The notes beneath the pieces are model-generated. The model saw only the letters and a list, made by a program, of their open reading frames with translations. It made no database searches and was not told the origin of the DNA. This document shows, piece by piece, positions 7,206 through 17,836 of a DNA stretch of 64,000 bases. The position numbers and the translations under genes were made by a program. The DNA comes from Bog-756 sp963718405 (GTDB lineage: Bacteria; Actinomycetota; Acidimicrobiia; Acidimicrobiales; RAAP-2), in assembly GCA_963718405.1 (NCBI GenBank), contig CAVQYZ010000005.1, forward strand, positions 186,001 through 250,000. The letters run 5' to 3'. Every line of letters begins with the position of its first letter. The first letter of the stretch is position 1.

Positions 7206-9425
7206 TCAGCCCAGGAGTTCCAGGGCCTCGTTGAAGGTGCTCGAGGGCCGCATCACCGCGGTGGCCAGCAGTGGGTCGGGTTGGTAGTACCCGCCGATGT
7301 CGACCGGCGAGCCCTGCACACCGATCAGCTCGGCCACGATGACGTCCTGCTGCTCGGAGAGGGTGGCGGCCAGCTGGCTCAGGGACTTGGCCAACTCGGG
7401 ATCCTGGGTCTGGGCCGCCAGCTCCTGGGCCCAGTACAGGGCCAGATAGAAATGGCTCCCCCGGTTGTCGATGCCGCCCAGCCGGCGGGTCGGTGACTTG
7501 TCCTGATCGAGAAAGGTCCCCGTGGCCCGGTCGAGGGTGTCGGCCAGCACCTGGGCCCGGGAGTTTCCCGTGGTCTGGGCCAGATGCTCGAAACTCACCG
7601 CCAGGGCCAGGAACTCGCCCAAGCTGTCCCACCGGAGATAGTTCTCCTTCAACAGCTGTTGGACGTGCTTGGGTGCGGAACCACCCGCCCCGGTCTCGAA
7701 CAGGCCGCCCCCGCTGATCAGCGGGACGATGGAGAGCATCTTGGCGCTGGTGCCGAGCTCCATGATCGGGAACAGGTCGGTCAGGTAGTCACGCAACACG
7801 TTCCCGGTCACCGAGATGGTGTTCTCACCCCGCCTGATGCGCTCGAGGGAGAAGGCGGTGGCCCGCTCGGGCGACATGATCTCGATCTGGAGCCCGTCGG
7901 TGTCGTGCTCCGGGAGGTACGCCCGGACCCGCTCGATCAGGACGGCGTCATGAGGACGGTCCTCGTCGAGCCAGAACACCGCGGGGTCGCCGGTGGCCCG
8001 GGCCCGGGTGACGGCCAACTTGACCCAGTCACGAATGGGCACGTCCTTGGTCTGGCACATGCGGAACACGTCGCCGGTCGCCACCGGTTGCTCCAACACC
8101 ACTGCACCCGTCTTGTCGACGACCCGGACCGTGCCGTCGACGGGTATCTCGAAGGTCTTGTCGTGGCTGCCGTACTCCTCGGCCGCCTGGGCCATCAAGC
8201 CGACATTGGGCACCGAGCCCATGGTGGCCGGGTCGAAGGCCCCATGGATCCGGCAGTCGTCGATGACCACCTGATATACGCCGGCATAACTGCTGTCGGG
8301 GATGACGGCCAGGGTGTCGGCCTCCTCACCGTCCGGGCCCCACATGTGACCGGACGACCGGATCATGGCCGGCATGGAAGCGTCGACGATGACGTCGCTG
8401 GGTACGTGGAGATTGGTGATCCCCCGGTCGGAGTCCACCATGGCCAGGGGCGGGCCCTCCTCGAGCTCGGCATCGAAGGAAGCCCGGATGGCGGCACCCT
8501 CGGGCAGAGTCTCCAGTCCGGCGAAGATGGCTCCCAGCCCGTTGTTGGGGTTGAGGCCCGCCGCGGCCAGTTCTCCGCCGAAGCGGGCGAAGGTCTTGGG
8601 AAAGAATGCCTTCACCACATGGCCGAAGATGATCGGGTCGGAGATCTTCATCATGGTGGCCTTGAGGTGCACCGAGAAGAGCACGCCGTCCGCCATGGCC
8701 CGCTGGATCTGGGCGTCGAGGAACGAGTGGAGTGGTGCCACCCGCATGACGGCAGCGTCGACGACCTCGCCGGCCAGCACCGGGACCGAGGCGCGCAGTA
8801 CCGTCGTGCTCCCGTCCGCTGAGACCAGTTCGATGCGGAGCGAACTGTCCTGAGGGATCGCGGCGGAACGCTCGGTGGAGCGGAAGTCCCCGACCTCCAT
8901 GTGGGCCACGTTGGTCCTCGACTCCGGCGACCATGCCCCCATCCGGTGCGGATGCTCACGGGCGTACTTCTTCACCGAGGCGGGGGCCCGACGGTCAGAG
9001 TTCCCCTGGCGCAGGACCGGGTTCACCGCGCTGCCCATCACCTTGTCGTAGCGGGAACGGACGCTGCGGTCTTCGTCGGACCGGGGATCGTCGGGAAACT
9101 CCGGCAGCGGGTAACCGTGCTCCTGTAGCTCGGCGATGGCCGCCTTCAGCTGCGGCTTGGAGGCCGACACATTGGGCAGCTTGATGATGTTGGCCTTCGG
9201 CGAGGCAGTGAGGGCGCCCAGTTCGGCCAGAGTGTCGGGGAGCCGTTGTCCCTCGCCGAGATACTCGGGAAAGCTGGCGATGATGCGGGCCGCCAGCGAG
9301 ATGTCCCTCGGCTCCACGGTGACCCCGGCCAACGAGGCATACGCCTGGATCACCGGAAGAAAGGAGTAGGTGGCCAACGCCGGGGCCTCGTCCGTCTGGG
9401 TGTAGATGATGGTCGAGTCAGTCAC
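7206..9425 (-). CDS. icd: Monomeric NADP-dependent isocitrate dehydrogenase
   Basis: 739 residues, the usual length for the monomeric class (about 740). It opens STIIYTQTDEAPALATYSFLP and contains KLPNVSASKPQLKAAI, GSAVNPVLRQGNSDRR, GVLFSVHLKATMMKISDPI and FWLDEDRPHD, all characteristic of Icd-II. It converts isocitrate to 2-oxoglutarate and CO2 with NADP in the TCA cycle. The GTG start follows a GAGGAG ribosome site. The class is typical of Actinobacteria and some proteobacteria. The reading frame is intact, and a methyltransferase gene follows after 7 bases. Confidence 0.95.
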   Translation of the reverse strand: MTDSTIIYTQTDEAPALATYSFLPVIQAYASLAGVTVEPRDISLAARIIASFPEYLGEGQRLPDTLAELGALTASPKANIIKLPNVSASKPQLKAAIAELQEHGYPLPEFPDDPRSDEDRSVRSRYDKVMGSAVNPVLRQGNSDRRAPASVKKYAREHPHRMGAWSPESRTNVAHMEVGDFRSTERSAAIPQDSSLRIELVSADGSTTVLRASVPVLAGEVVDAAVMRVAPLHSFLDAQIQRAMADGVLFSVHLKATMMKISDPIIFGHVVKAFFPKTFARFGGELAAAGLNPNNGLGAIFAGLETLPEGAAIRASFDAELEEGPPLAMVDSDRGITNLHVPSDVIVDASMPAMIRSSGHMWGPDGEEADTLAVIPDSSYAGVYQVVIDDCRIHGAFDPATMGSVPNVGLMAQAAEEYGSHDKTFEIPVDGTVRVVDKTGAVVLEQPVATGDVFRMCQTKDVPIRDWVKLAVTRARATGDPAVFWLDEDRPHDAVLIERVRAYLPEHDTDGLQIEIMSPERATAFSLERIRRGENTISVTGNVLRDYLTDLFPIMELGTSAKMLSIVPLISGGGLFETGAGGSAPKHVQQLLKENYLRWDSLGEFLALAVSFEHLAQTTGNSRAQVLADTLDRATGTFLDQDKSPTRRLGGIDNRGSHFYLALYWAQELAAQTQDPELAKSLSQLAATLSEQQDVIVAELIGVQGSPVDIGGYYQPDPLLATAVMRPSSTFNEALELLG

Positions 9426-9635
9426 CGTGCTCCTCAGGGCCGTGGGCAGTCATGGGGTCGAACCACCCGGCCCCAAGAACATCACCCCTGCCGGAGTGTC
9501 GCAAACCGAAGACCTGACGGATCGGGTCCGGGCCGCCCGGGCCACCAGCCGTCCGCTCGTACGTCAGCGCCATCGAGCAGTCTCCGGGCCCCTATCAGGC
9601 CGGGCGGCCACCAAGAGACGGCCGCACCACGGCCG

Positions 9636-9868
9636 CTGACCCACTGGCTGGCGGGACACGATCCGGCCGGACGGGAAATTGGGACGGTGGACGTGCCCAC
9701 ACTGGTGGCCGACGGCACAGTGGATCAGCTGAACCCGGCGGCCAACGATCGGCTCGATACGGCCTCCATTCCCCATCCCATGTTGATCCTCTGCTCTGGC
9801 GGCGGCGACGCCTTCCTCTTTCAAGTGCATGGCGCTTCGTTCCGACGGTGGATAGGTTTCTGCGCTGA
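9636..9868 (+). pseudogene. C-terminal remnant of an alpha/beta hydrolase, frameshifted
   Basis: With no start codon, the frame at 9639 reads THWLAGHDPAGREIGTVDVP, then TLVADGTVDQLNPAANDRL, which is the typical strand and acidic loop of an alpha/beta hydrolase C-terminus, and continues to GGGDAFLFQ, where a GH-AFLFQ His would be expected but Asp stands instead. The next segment, FVPTVDRFLR-stop (9836-9868), is in a different frame, so a frameshift lies near 9825-9835. The N-terminal half is missing. The flanks 9426-9635 and 9869-10095 show no gene. This is decay, or an assembly artefact for the frameshift. Confidence 0.6.
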
Positions 9869-10095
9869 CTCCCGGTGACCGAGAGTCACCGACGACACCG
9901 ACCTGTAGTGGGCCGGCACCTGCACAGTGACCGGCAGCCCTTCGGGGGCCCGACTCAAGGCGGCCACCGACCGTGGCTCGGAGGTTTAGTGAGTTGCTGT
10001 TTCGGGTAGTCCCCGCCCGTCAAAAGTGGTTGCTTCTGCGCGTAACACGGAGACGGGGCTGTGGTTGGGCTGGGGGCACGAGAATGGAGGAACTT

Positions 10096-10725
10096 ATGAA
10101 ACGTTCGTTAAAGGCCATCGTCGGTGGTGGCGTGGGCCTAGCCGCACTCGTAGCCACGTTGGTGCCGGGTGGCCTGGCCACGGCGGCGACGTCGTCGAAG
10201 GAGGCCAGCTCCCTCTACCCCATCAACTACACGGTGAAAGCCACCACCACCTTGGCCAAACTGAACCAGACCGTCACCGTGCCTCCCGGTTCCTTCAAGG
10301 GCTCCTTGAACCTGAGCACCCTCGTTTTGAAAGGGAAGCTGGACCTGCCGCCCGCCACGACCACCGTGGATGTGGCCGGTATCGGTCTGGCCAACGCCAC
10401 CTTCGAACTCTCCGAGACCAAGGAGGTAACCGGAAAAGTCAATCTCTCGACGTTGAAAGTCACCTCTACCGCCTCGTTCAACGTCCTCATCACCTCGCTG
10501 GAGCCGTTGGGGTTGCCGATCAACCTGGTGGGCAACAGCTGCGGAACAGCCACTCCCGTATCGGTCACGTTCAGTGGCAAGTTCTCCTTCAGTGGCAGCT
10601 CGAAGTTCTCGGGCGACTACACCATTCCCCAGCTGCAGAAGTGCGAACTGTTGACCCCGGTCCTCAACGAACTGGTCCCGGGGCCGAACAACGTCTTCTC
10701 GGCCACATTCGCACCGGCCAAGTAA
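10096..10725 (+). CDS. Secreted beta-rich protein of unknown function
   Basis: 209 residues. A clear signal peptide (MKRSLKAIVGGGVGLAALVA, cleavage near ATA-ATS) follows a GGAGG ribosome site 5 bases before the ATG. The mature part is rich in Ser/Thr/Val/Leu with alternating strand patterns, and two Cys (in NSCGTAT and QKCELL) could pair. It resembles secreted actinobacterial beta-sandwich proteins but I cannot name a family. It ends before two strong hairpins and appears to be monocistronic. Confidence 0.8.
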   Translation: MKRSLKAIVGGGVGLAALVATLVPGGLATAATSSKEASSLYPINYTVKATTTLAKLNQTVTVPPGSFKGSLNLSTLVLKGKLDLPPATTTVDVAGIGLANATFELSETKEVTGKVNLSTLKVTSTASFNVLITSLEPLGLPINLVGNSCGTATPVSVTFSGKFSFSGSSKFSGDYTIPQLQKCELLTPVLNELVPGPNNVFSATFAPAK

Positions 10726-10733
10726 CCCGGCTG

Positions 10734-10763
10734 CCTCGGGGTCTCCTCTTCTGAGCCCCGAGG
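10734..10763 (+). terminator. Hairpin, 8-base perfect stem
   Basis: CCTCGGGG (10734-10741) pairs with CCCCGAGG (10756-10763) around a 14-base loop, starting 8 bases after the stop of the secreted-protein gene. There is no U tract, which is common for GC-rich actinobacterial terminators. Confidence 0.55.
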
Positions 10764-10780
10764 AACTCGCCTCCTGTGGA

Positions 10781-10821
10781 GTCACGGCGGCGCTTTCGCA
10801 CCCCGGAAGCGCCGCCGTGAC
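10781..10821. terminator. Strong 15-base-stem hairpin
   Basis: GTCACGGCGGCGCTT (10781-10795) pairs perfectly with AAGCGCCGCCGTGAC (10807-10821) around an 11-base loop. It probably completes termination of the secreted-protein gene and insulates the AraC gene that starts 44 bases later. Confidence 0.75.
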
Positions 10822-10865
10822 GCCGGGTTGATGGCGGCGATGACCGGTCGGGTAACGTCGGTGAG

Positions 10866-11273
10866 ATGACACCGGAGGAGATGGCCGACCTCGTGCACCT
10901 GCGTCGGGCACGCGATCTCGTCGACCGCGACTATGCACTGCCTCTTGACGTACCGGCCATGGCCAGTGCCGCCCTCATGTCACCGGCCCACTTCTCCCGC
11001 AAGTTCCGCGCTGCCTACGGCGAGACTCCCTACTCCTATCTGATGACGCGACGCATCGAGCGCGCCAAGGCTCTTCTGCGTCAAGGGATGTCCGTCTCTG
11101 ATGCGTGCGTCACCGTCGGGTGCACCTCACTCGGATCGTTCAGCTCCCGCTTCTCCGAGATCGTCGGTATGACCCCGTCGCAGTACCGGAGCCGCGACCA
11201 CCGCGACCTCGAGGGCCTTCCCTCCTGCGTGAGCAGGTTCGCCACACGACCACAGCGTTTGGCCACGGTCTGA
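10866..11273 (+). CDS. Short AraC-family transcriptional regulator
   Basis: 135 residues consisting almost only of the double helix-turn-helix AraC domain: LDVPAMASAALMSPAHFSRKF for the first HTH and VSDACVTVGCTSLGSFSSRF for the second, ending IVGMTPSQYR. No ligand domain is present, so it may work as a stand-alone activator. A VOC gene follows on the same strand. The same AraC-then-VOC order recurs at 23456-22532 with similar proteins. Confidence 0.9.
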   Translation: MTPEEMADLVHLRRARDLVDRDYALPLDVPAMASAALMSPAHFSRKFRAAYGETPYSYLMTRRIERAKALLRQGMSVSDACVTVGCTSLGSFSSRFSEIVGMTPSQYRSRDHRDLEGLPSCVSRFATRPQRLATV

Positions 11274-11390
11274 GCGCGCCCGGCGCGCCCTCGGCACCAA
11301 CGCTCCGGCCGCCGTCATGGGGAGTCAGGTCACCGATACCGAGCAGGATCGGAGAAGCAAATCGCCGATGGGTCCTGTTACGGTTTTCCT

Positions 11391-11789
11391 ATGACAATCT
11401 CCGTCTCCGCCATGTTCGTCCCGGTACACGATCCCGATGCTGCGCTGGGCTTCTATCGTGACGCTCTCGGTCTCGAGGTCCGTGCTGACGTGGCGTCCGA
11501 CGGCTTCCGCTGGGTCACCGTCGGTGCTCCCGGTCAGGACGTTGACATCGTCCTGTTCCAGCCGCACGGGGGTCGTTCACAGGCCGAAGGGGACGCCCTG
11601 TTGTCCCTGGTGACCCAGGGTTCGATCCAGGCTGCCATCTTCCGCTCCGACGATCTCGACACCACCTTCGAAAAAGTGCGGGCCTCGGGGGCCGAAGTGC
11701 TCCAGGAGCCTGCGTCCCAGCCCTGGGGGGTACGCGATTGCGCCTTTCGCGACCCCTCGGGCAATATGGTCCGCATCGCCCAGGCCTGA
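11391..11789 (+). CDS. VOC (glyoxalase/dioxygenase-fold) protein
   Basis: 132 residues with two beta-alpha-beta-beta-beta modules: VPVHDPDAALGFYRDALGLEV and then SGAEVLQEPASQPWGVRDCAFRDPSGNMVRIAQ. The DPSGNMVRI end is typical of the superfamily, which includes glyoxalases, bleomycin-binding proteins and fosfomycin-modifying enzymes. A probable target of the AraC regulator 117 bases upstream. The specific reaction is not known. Confidence 0.85.
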   Translation: MTISVSAMFVPVHDPDAALGFYRDALGLEVRADVASDGFRWVTVGAPGQDVDIVLFQPHGGRSQAEGDALLSLVTQGSIQAAIFRSDDLDTTFEKVRASGAEVLQEPASQPWGVRDCAFRDPSGNMVRIAQA

Positions 11790-11850
11790 GCCACATGAAC
11801 GCGGGGAGCCAGCTGGTGAGGACATCGAAGCAGACAACCGCCTGAGAAAC

Positions 11851-14226
<2,376 letters not shown>

Positions 14227-14275
14227 TCGACCCTCAGGCGTTCGAAATCGAACCCAGACTCGTAAGCTGGCGCTG

Positions 14276-14854
14276 ATGGTCGAACCGACCTACGAGATCC
14301 GGGCCCTGGACGAATCCACCTGGCCTGCGTTTGCCGCTCTGGTGGAGTGCAACAACGGGATCTTCGGCGGCTGCTGGTGCATGGGATTCCATCCCAAGGA
14401 CACCACGGAGGGAACAGTCCCGATTCCCAAGCGCCAGCAGAAGCTCGATCGGGTTCGCGCCGGAACGGCTCACGCCGCCCTGGTCTTCGAGGGAGGCGAG
14501 TGCGTGGGCTGGTGCCAGTTCGGATCACCCGACGAGGTGCCCCGCATCAAGAATCGCGCCGCCTACGAGCAGGGCCGGATGGAATCACCGGATTGGCGGA
14601 TCGCCTGTTGCTACGTGGGTAAGGGCCATCGGCGTCAGGGTGTGGCCGCCGCCGCGCTCGCCGGGGCCATCGAGCTCATAGCGTCACTCGGCGGGGGGAC
14701 CGTCGAGGGCTACCCGGAGAGCGCCGAGTCGGTGTCGGCCGGCTTCCTCTACCACGGAGCGCTTTCCACCTACGAGAAGACCGGGTTCGTCCGGGACCGC
14801 AAGATCGGCAAGCACCGGTGGGTAGTGACCAGGTTTGTCGAACCGGGAGCCTAG
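14276..14854 (+). CDS. GNAT-family N-acetyltransferase
   Basis: 192 residues. The acetyl-CoA loop is seen in CYVGKGHRRQGVAAAALAGAI (Q/R-x-x-G-x-A pattern), with C-terminal YEKTGFVRDRKIGKHRWVV. An unusual Cys/Trp-rich start (NNGIFGGCWCMGFH, ECVGWCQFG) recurs in actinobacterial GNAT proteins annotated only by fold. It starts 50 bases after the UvrA2-like gene. The substrate is unknown. Confidence 0.8.
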   Translation: MVEPTYEIRALDESTWPAFAALVECNNGIFGGCWCMGFHPKDTTEGTVPIPKRQQKLDRVRAGTAHAALVFEGGECVGWCQFGSPDEVPRIKNRAAYEQGRMESPDWRIACCYVGKGHRRQGVAAAALAGAIELIASLGGGTVEGYPESAESVSAGFLYHGALSTYEKTGFVRDRKIGKHRWVVTRFVEPGA

Positions 14855-14902
14855 GACGCCGGGCGTTCCACATCCGTCCTCCGACACCACCGTCGGCGTC
14901 CG

Positions 14903-15325
14903 TCAGTCCATGTCCGCCAAGTCCACTCTGGCCAGCGGGCTGTGCTCCACCCACTCGTCGAGGGTGGCCTCGGGCCACTGACTGTCCGGGCCGTGGCGGC
15001 GGTTGAACTCGTCGACGAAGACGGCGAGTACCCGCCGACGCTCCGCCGGGTCCACGATGACCGTGGCCGTGGCCGGCAGGTCGACCACCAGGTTGTGCTT
15101 GAGGTGGAAGGTGAACTCCGGGTGGGCGGCCAGATTGGCCAGCCAGTGGCGGGTCGTGGGCGCGGGAATGCCGCTCAGGTAGATGTCGTCGCCCAACCGG
15201 TAGAAGACGATCTCGATCCGCCGGGGCAAACCCGAACGCCGACCCGTGGTGGTGATGTCGATGGTGCGATCTTCCATGGTCGAGGAATCATCGATGGCCA
15301 GGGCTCGTCGGACGTCGTCTCTCAT
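14903..15325 (-). CDS. Deazaflavin (F420)-dependent nitroreductase-family protein
   Basis: 140 residues with the split-barrel pattern of the Ddn/nitroreductase_7 group: TIDITTTGRRSGLPRRIEIVFY, YLSGIPAPTTRHWLANLAAHPEFTFHL, then a C-terminal EWPEATLDEWVEHSPLA-like segment. Relatives use F420H2 or bind flavin or heme. The ATG at 15325 has GGGAGG 6-7 bases upstream. It lies 22 bases downstream of the SDR gene on the same strand and is likely cotranscribed with it under TetR control. Confidence 0.8.
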   Translation of the reverse strand: MRDDVRRALAIDDSSTMEDRTIDITTTGRRSGLPRRIEIVFYRLGDDIYLSGIPAPTTRHWLANLAAHPEFTFHLKHNLVVDLPATATVIVDPAERRRVLAVFVDEFNRRHGPDSQWPEATLDEWVEHSPLARVDLADMD

Positions 15326-15347
15326 CAACAGCCTCCCTCGGAAGTCA

Positions 15348-16271
15348 TCACGTCTGGCGGTAGTAGTGGTCCTGATCGAGGTCTTCGAGCAGGCTGGGCC
15401 CGGTCGGCTCCCATTCCAGCAGCTCCCGGGTGACCAGGGCTGTGGCAGGACTGTCCACCCCGGCGAAGTGGGCCAGGGGGCCGAAACGGTCGGGCGCATC
15501 GGCTGGGGTCAACGACTTGGCGGGCACGTCGAGGTGACGGCCTAGGGCCTCGGCGATCTCCCGGAAACGCACACCCTCGTCGCCCACGGCGTGCAGGACC
15601 GAGCCGGCGGGGGCGGACTCGACGGCCAGGCGGGCCAGACGGGCGGCGTCAGAACGGTGGACCGCCGGCCAGCGGTTGGCACCGTCACCCACGTACCCGG
15701 ACTCGCCCGCCTGACGGGCGATGGCCACGAAGGTGGCCACGAACCCGTGGTCGCCGTCGCCGTGGACCGTCGGGGGGAGGCGCAGCACGGACGAACGAAC
15801 ACCAACGCCCCGGAGAGACAACGTGAACAGCCCGGTGGCGGCCCGAAGCCCGGCCGGGTTGGCCCGAATGAGGGCGCCGGGCACCAGCCCATCGTCCTCA
15901 GTGGCAACCCGCCCGACGACCAAGCCGAGCAGGCCCGAGGCCAGCACGAAGGGCCGGTCGGAGTGGGCCAGGGCGGCACCCATGGCCTCCACCGCCCGCC
16001 GGTCGGCCGCCGCCGCCGCCGGGAAGTCTCCCCCGAAGGCCACCTCGTGCTGGAAGGCCAGATGGATCACCCCGTCCGAGTCGGCCGCCGCCTTGGCCAG
16101 GCCTTCGGGGTCGTCGAGGTCTCCCCGTTGAAACGTGGCGCCGGCCGCTTCCAGCCGCTCGGCCGCAGCGTCAGAGCGCGCCAGGCCGACCACTTCGTGA
16201 CCGGCTCCCAGCAGCTCGGGCACGACGGCCGAGCCGATCCAACCTGATGCGCCGGTGACAAAGATCTTCAT
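15348..16271 (-). CDS. NAD(P)-dependent epimerase/atypical extended SDR
   Basis: 307 residues. The Rossmann start MKIFVTGASGWIGSAVVPELL (TGxxGxxG) is followed by DLDDPEGLAKAAADSDGVIHLAF. There is no obvious YxxxK at the usual place, as in atypical SDRs. GGAGG lies 8 bases before the ATG. It is the first gene of a leftward two-gene operon (with the nitroreductase-family protein) whose promoter overlaps two operator copies, and it is divergent from a TetR gene that is the likely repressor. Confidence 0.85.
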   Translation of the reverse strand: MKIFVTGASGWIGSAVVPELLGAGHEVVGLARSDAAAERLEAAGATFQRGDLDDPEGLAKAAADSDGVIHLAFQHEVAFGGDFPAAAAADRRAVEAMGAALAHSDRPFVLASGLLGLVVGRVATEDDGLVPGALIRANPAGLRAATGLFTLSLRGVGVRSSVLRLPPTVHGDGDHGFVATFVAIARQAGESGYVGDGANRWPAVHRSDAARLARLAVESAPAGSVLHAVGDEGVRFREIAEALGRHLDVPAKSLTPADAPDRFGPLAHFAGVDSPATALVTRELLEWEPTGPSLLEDLDQDHYYRQT

Positions 16272-16298
16272 GATGGTTCCTCCACGGAGTAGTGATGT

Positions 16299-16345
16299 CA
16301 GTGACTGCTATCACCAACATAGACCCCGATGACAGTGACTGTCAA
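16299..16345. promoter_or_regulatory. Leftward SDR promoter with twin TetR operators
   Basis: Promoter on the minus strand: TTGACA (16345-16340), 18-base spacer, TATGTT (16321-16316). The dyad TGACAG-TGA-CTGTCA (16330-16344) covers the -35, and a second copy of the core CAGTGACTG (16299-16307) lies at the predicted start of transcription. Core centres are 34 bases apart, about three helical turns, so two repressor dimers could bind the same face. Binding by the adjacent TetR is inferred. Confidence 0.65.
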
Positions 16346-16361
16346 CGGTAAGGTGGAGGTT

Positions 16362-16931
16362 ATGGGACGATGGCAGCCGGACAGTCGCGGGCGGCTGCAA
16401 GAAGCGGCGCTGGCTCTCTACTCCGAGCGCGGCTTCGATCAGACCACTGCGGCCCAGATCGCCGCCCGGGCGGGACTGACCGAACGGACCTTCTTCCGGC
16501 ACTTCGCCGACAAGCGGGAAGTGCTGTTCGGTGCTTCTTCTCTGCTCCAAGAGCGGATCGTGGCCGGGGTGACCGGGGCGCCGGCGACCGACGGGCCTCT
16601 CGACGCTGTGGCCCGAGGACTCGATGCCGCCGCCGCCATGCTCGGCGAGGCCCGTCGGGACCTGACCAACCAGCGCCTAGCCGTCATCGCCGCCAACCCC
16701 GAACTGCGCGAGCGCGAACTAACCAAGCTGGCCGACTACGCCGCGGCGGTGGCGGAGTCCCTGCGCCAACGCGGCGTAAGCGAACCGCAGGCCACCTTCG
16801 CCGCAGAGCTGGGCATGACGGTGTTGGGCGTGGCCCTCCGGCGGTGGGCCAGCGGGGAGGACGATGGCGATCTCACCGCCATCATGCGCGATTCGGTCGC
16901 CGAACTGCGCACGGTGGCAACCACCGACTGA
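16362..16931 (+). CDS. TetR-family regulator, probable repressor of the divergent SDR operon
   Basis: 189 residues from the ATG at 16362. The HTH is RLQEAALALYSERGFDQTTAAQIAARAGLTERTFFRHFADKREVLF. An in-frame ATG at 16329 would place the operator inside the coding region, so the later start is preferred; GGTGGAGG lies very close to it (2-base gap), leaving some doubt. The C-terminal ligand domain is of a general TetR_C type with no recognisable ligand. Confidence 0.85.
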   Translation: MGRWQPDSRGRLQEAALALYSERGFDQTTAAQIAARAGLTERTFFRHFADKREVLFGASSLLQERIVAGVTGAPATDGPLDAVARGLDAAAAMLGEARRDLTNQRLAVIAANPELRERELTKLADYAAAVAESLRQRGVSEPQATFAAELGMTVLGVALRRWASGEDDGDLTAIMRDSVAELRTVATTD

Positions 16932-17176
16932 GTCTTCCTCCGGTCACGCACGAGGATCGGCAGCTCGACCTACGAACTCGCCGGTGTCGGGATCGTGGAT
17001 GAGGTCTTCCTGCGCCTGGTGCGGCCCCACGGGTAATCTCGGACAAAACGAAGTCCAGTCGGCCGCTCAACAAAGCACCGGCCGGGGTGGAGGAAGGCTT
17101 GCGATGAGTTTGGCAGACCCCTCCCGTCTGTACTCGTAGGGGGGCGTACCCGTGACCGAGTTCAGAGGAGGACAGA

Positions 17177-17800
17177 GTGGCGAAACCCAGTGTGGTGGCG
17201 AACGAGGAGTGGGAGCAGGCCCGCACCGAGCTACTGGTGGCGGAAAAAGAGGCCACTCGGGCGCTGGATGCCCTGGCGGCCAGGCGTCGCCGGCTGCCTA
17301 TGGTCAAGTTCGGCGGCGACTACCACTTTGATACTCCGACAGGACCGAAGTCTCTGATGGACCTGTTCGAAGGACGGGATCAGCTGGTGGTCTACCAGTT
17401 CATGGACAATGGGCCCGACAACTTCTGCCCTGGCTGCACCGCCTTCACCAACAACGTCACCGACCTGGACCATCTGGCCCGGAACGGAGTCAGCTGGGCA
17501 ACGGTTTCGAACATGCCTCTTCCCCAGATCGAGGGGTACAAAGCCAAGATGGGCTGGACCCTCCCCTTCGTGTCGTCACACGGGACATCGTTTGCCAAGG
17601 ACTGCGGAGGAGGGGAGGGCTTCATGCTCTCCGTCTTCCTGCGCCATGGCAGTGATATCTATCTGACCTACTCCACCACGGCGCGCGGTGTGGACCGGGT
17701 CATGTTCTTCCACAACATCTTGGACCTGTGTCCGTACGGCCGGCAGCAGGACTGGGAGGACTCGCCGGCTGGTTGGCCCCAACGACCTACCTACGGATAG
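17177..17800 (+). CDS. DUF899 thioredoxin-fold protein
   Basis: 207 residues starting GTG after GAGGAGG. YQFMDNGPDNFCPGCTAFTNN carries the single CPGC-type motif of DUF899 (thioredoxin-like), and DLCPYGRQQDWEDSPAGWPQ is the usual family ending. The biochemical role is unknown; the CxxC suggests redox chemistry. The 245 bases before it hold no gene I can support. Confidence 0.9.
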   Translation: MAKPSVVANEEWEQARTELLVAEKEATRALDALAARRRRLPMVKFGGDYHFDTPTGPKSLMDLFEGRDQLVVYQFMDNGPDNFCPGCTAFTNNVTDLDHLARNGVSWATVSNMPLPQIEGYKAKMGWTLPFVSSHGTSFAKDCGGGEGFMLSVFLRHGSDIYLTYSTTARGVDRVMFFHNILDLCPYGRQQDWEDSPAGWPQRPTYG

Positions 17801-17836
17801 CCGGCCCGCGCCCCGGCGGCGCGCTAGACATGTCCG

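Noticed and set aside
7584..8822. 412-codon plus-strand open frame inside icd
   Set aside because: Antisense of a conserved, intact icd; composition is His/Gly/Arg-rich shadow coding.
16944..17030. Minus-strand short frame with HDPDTGEFVGRAADPRA
   Set aside because: Looks protein-like but only about 28 codons from a GTG, no ribosome site, no recognised family.
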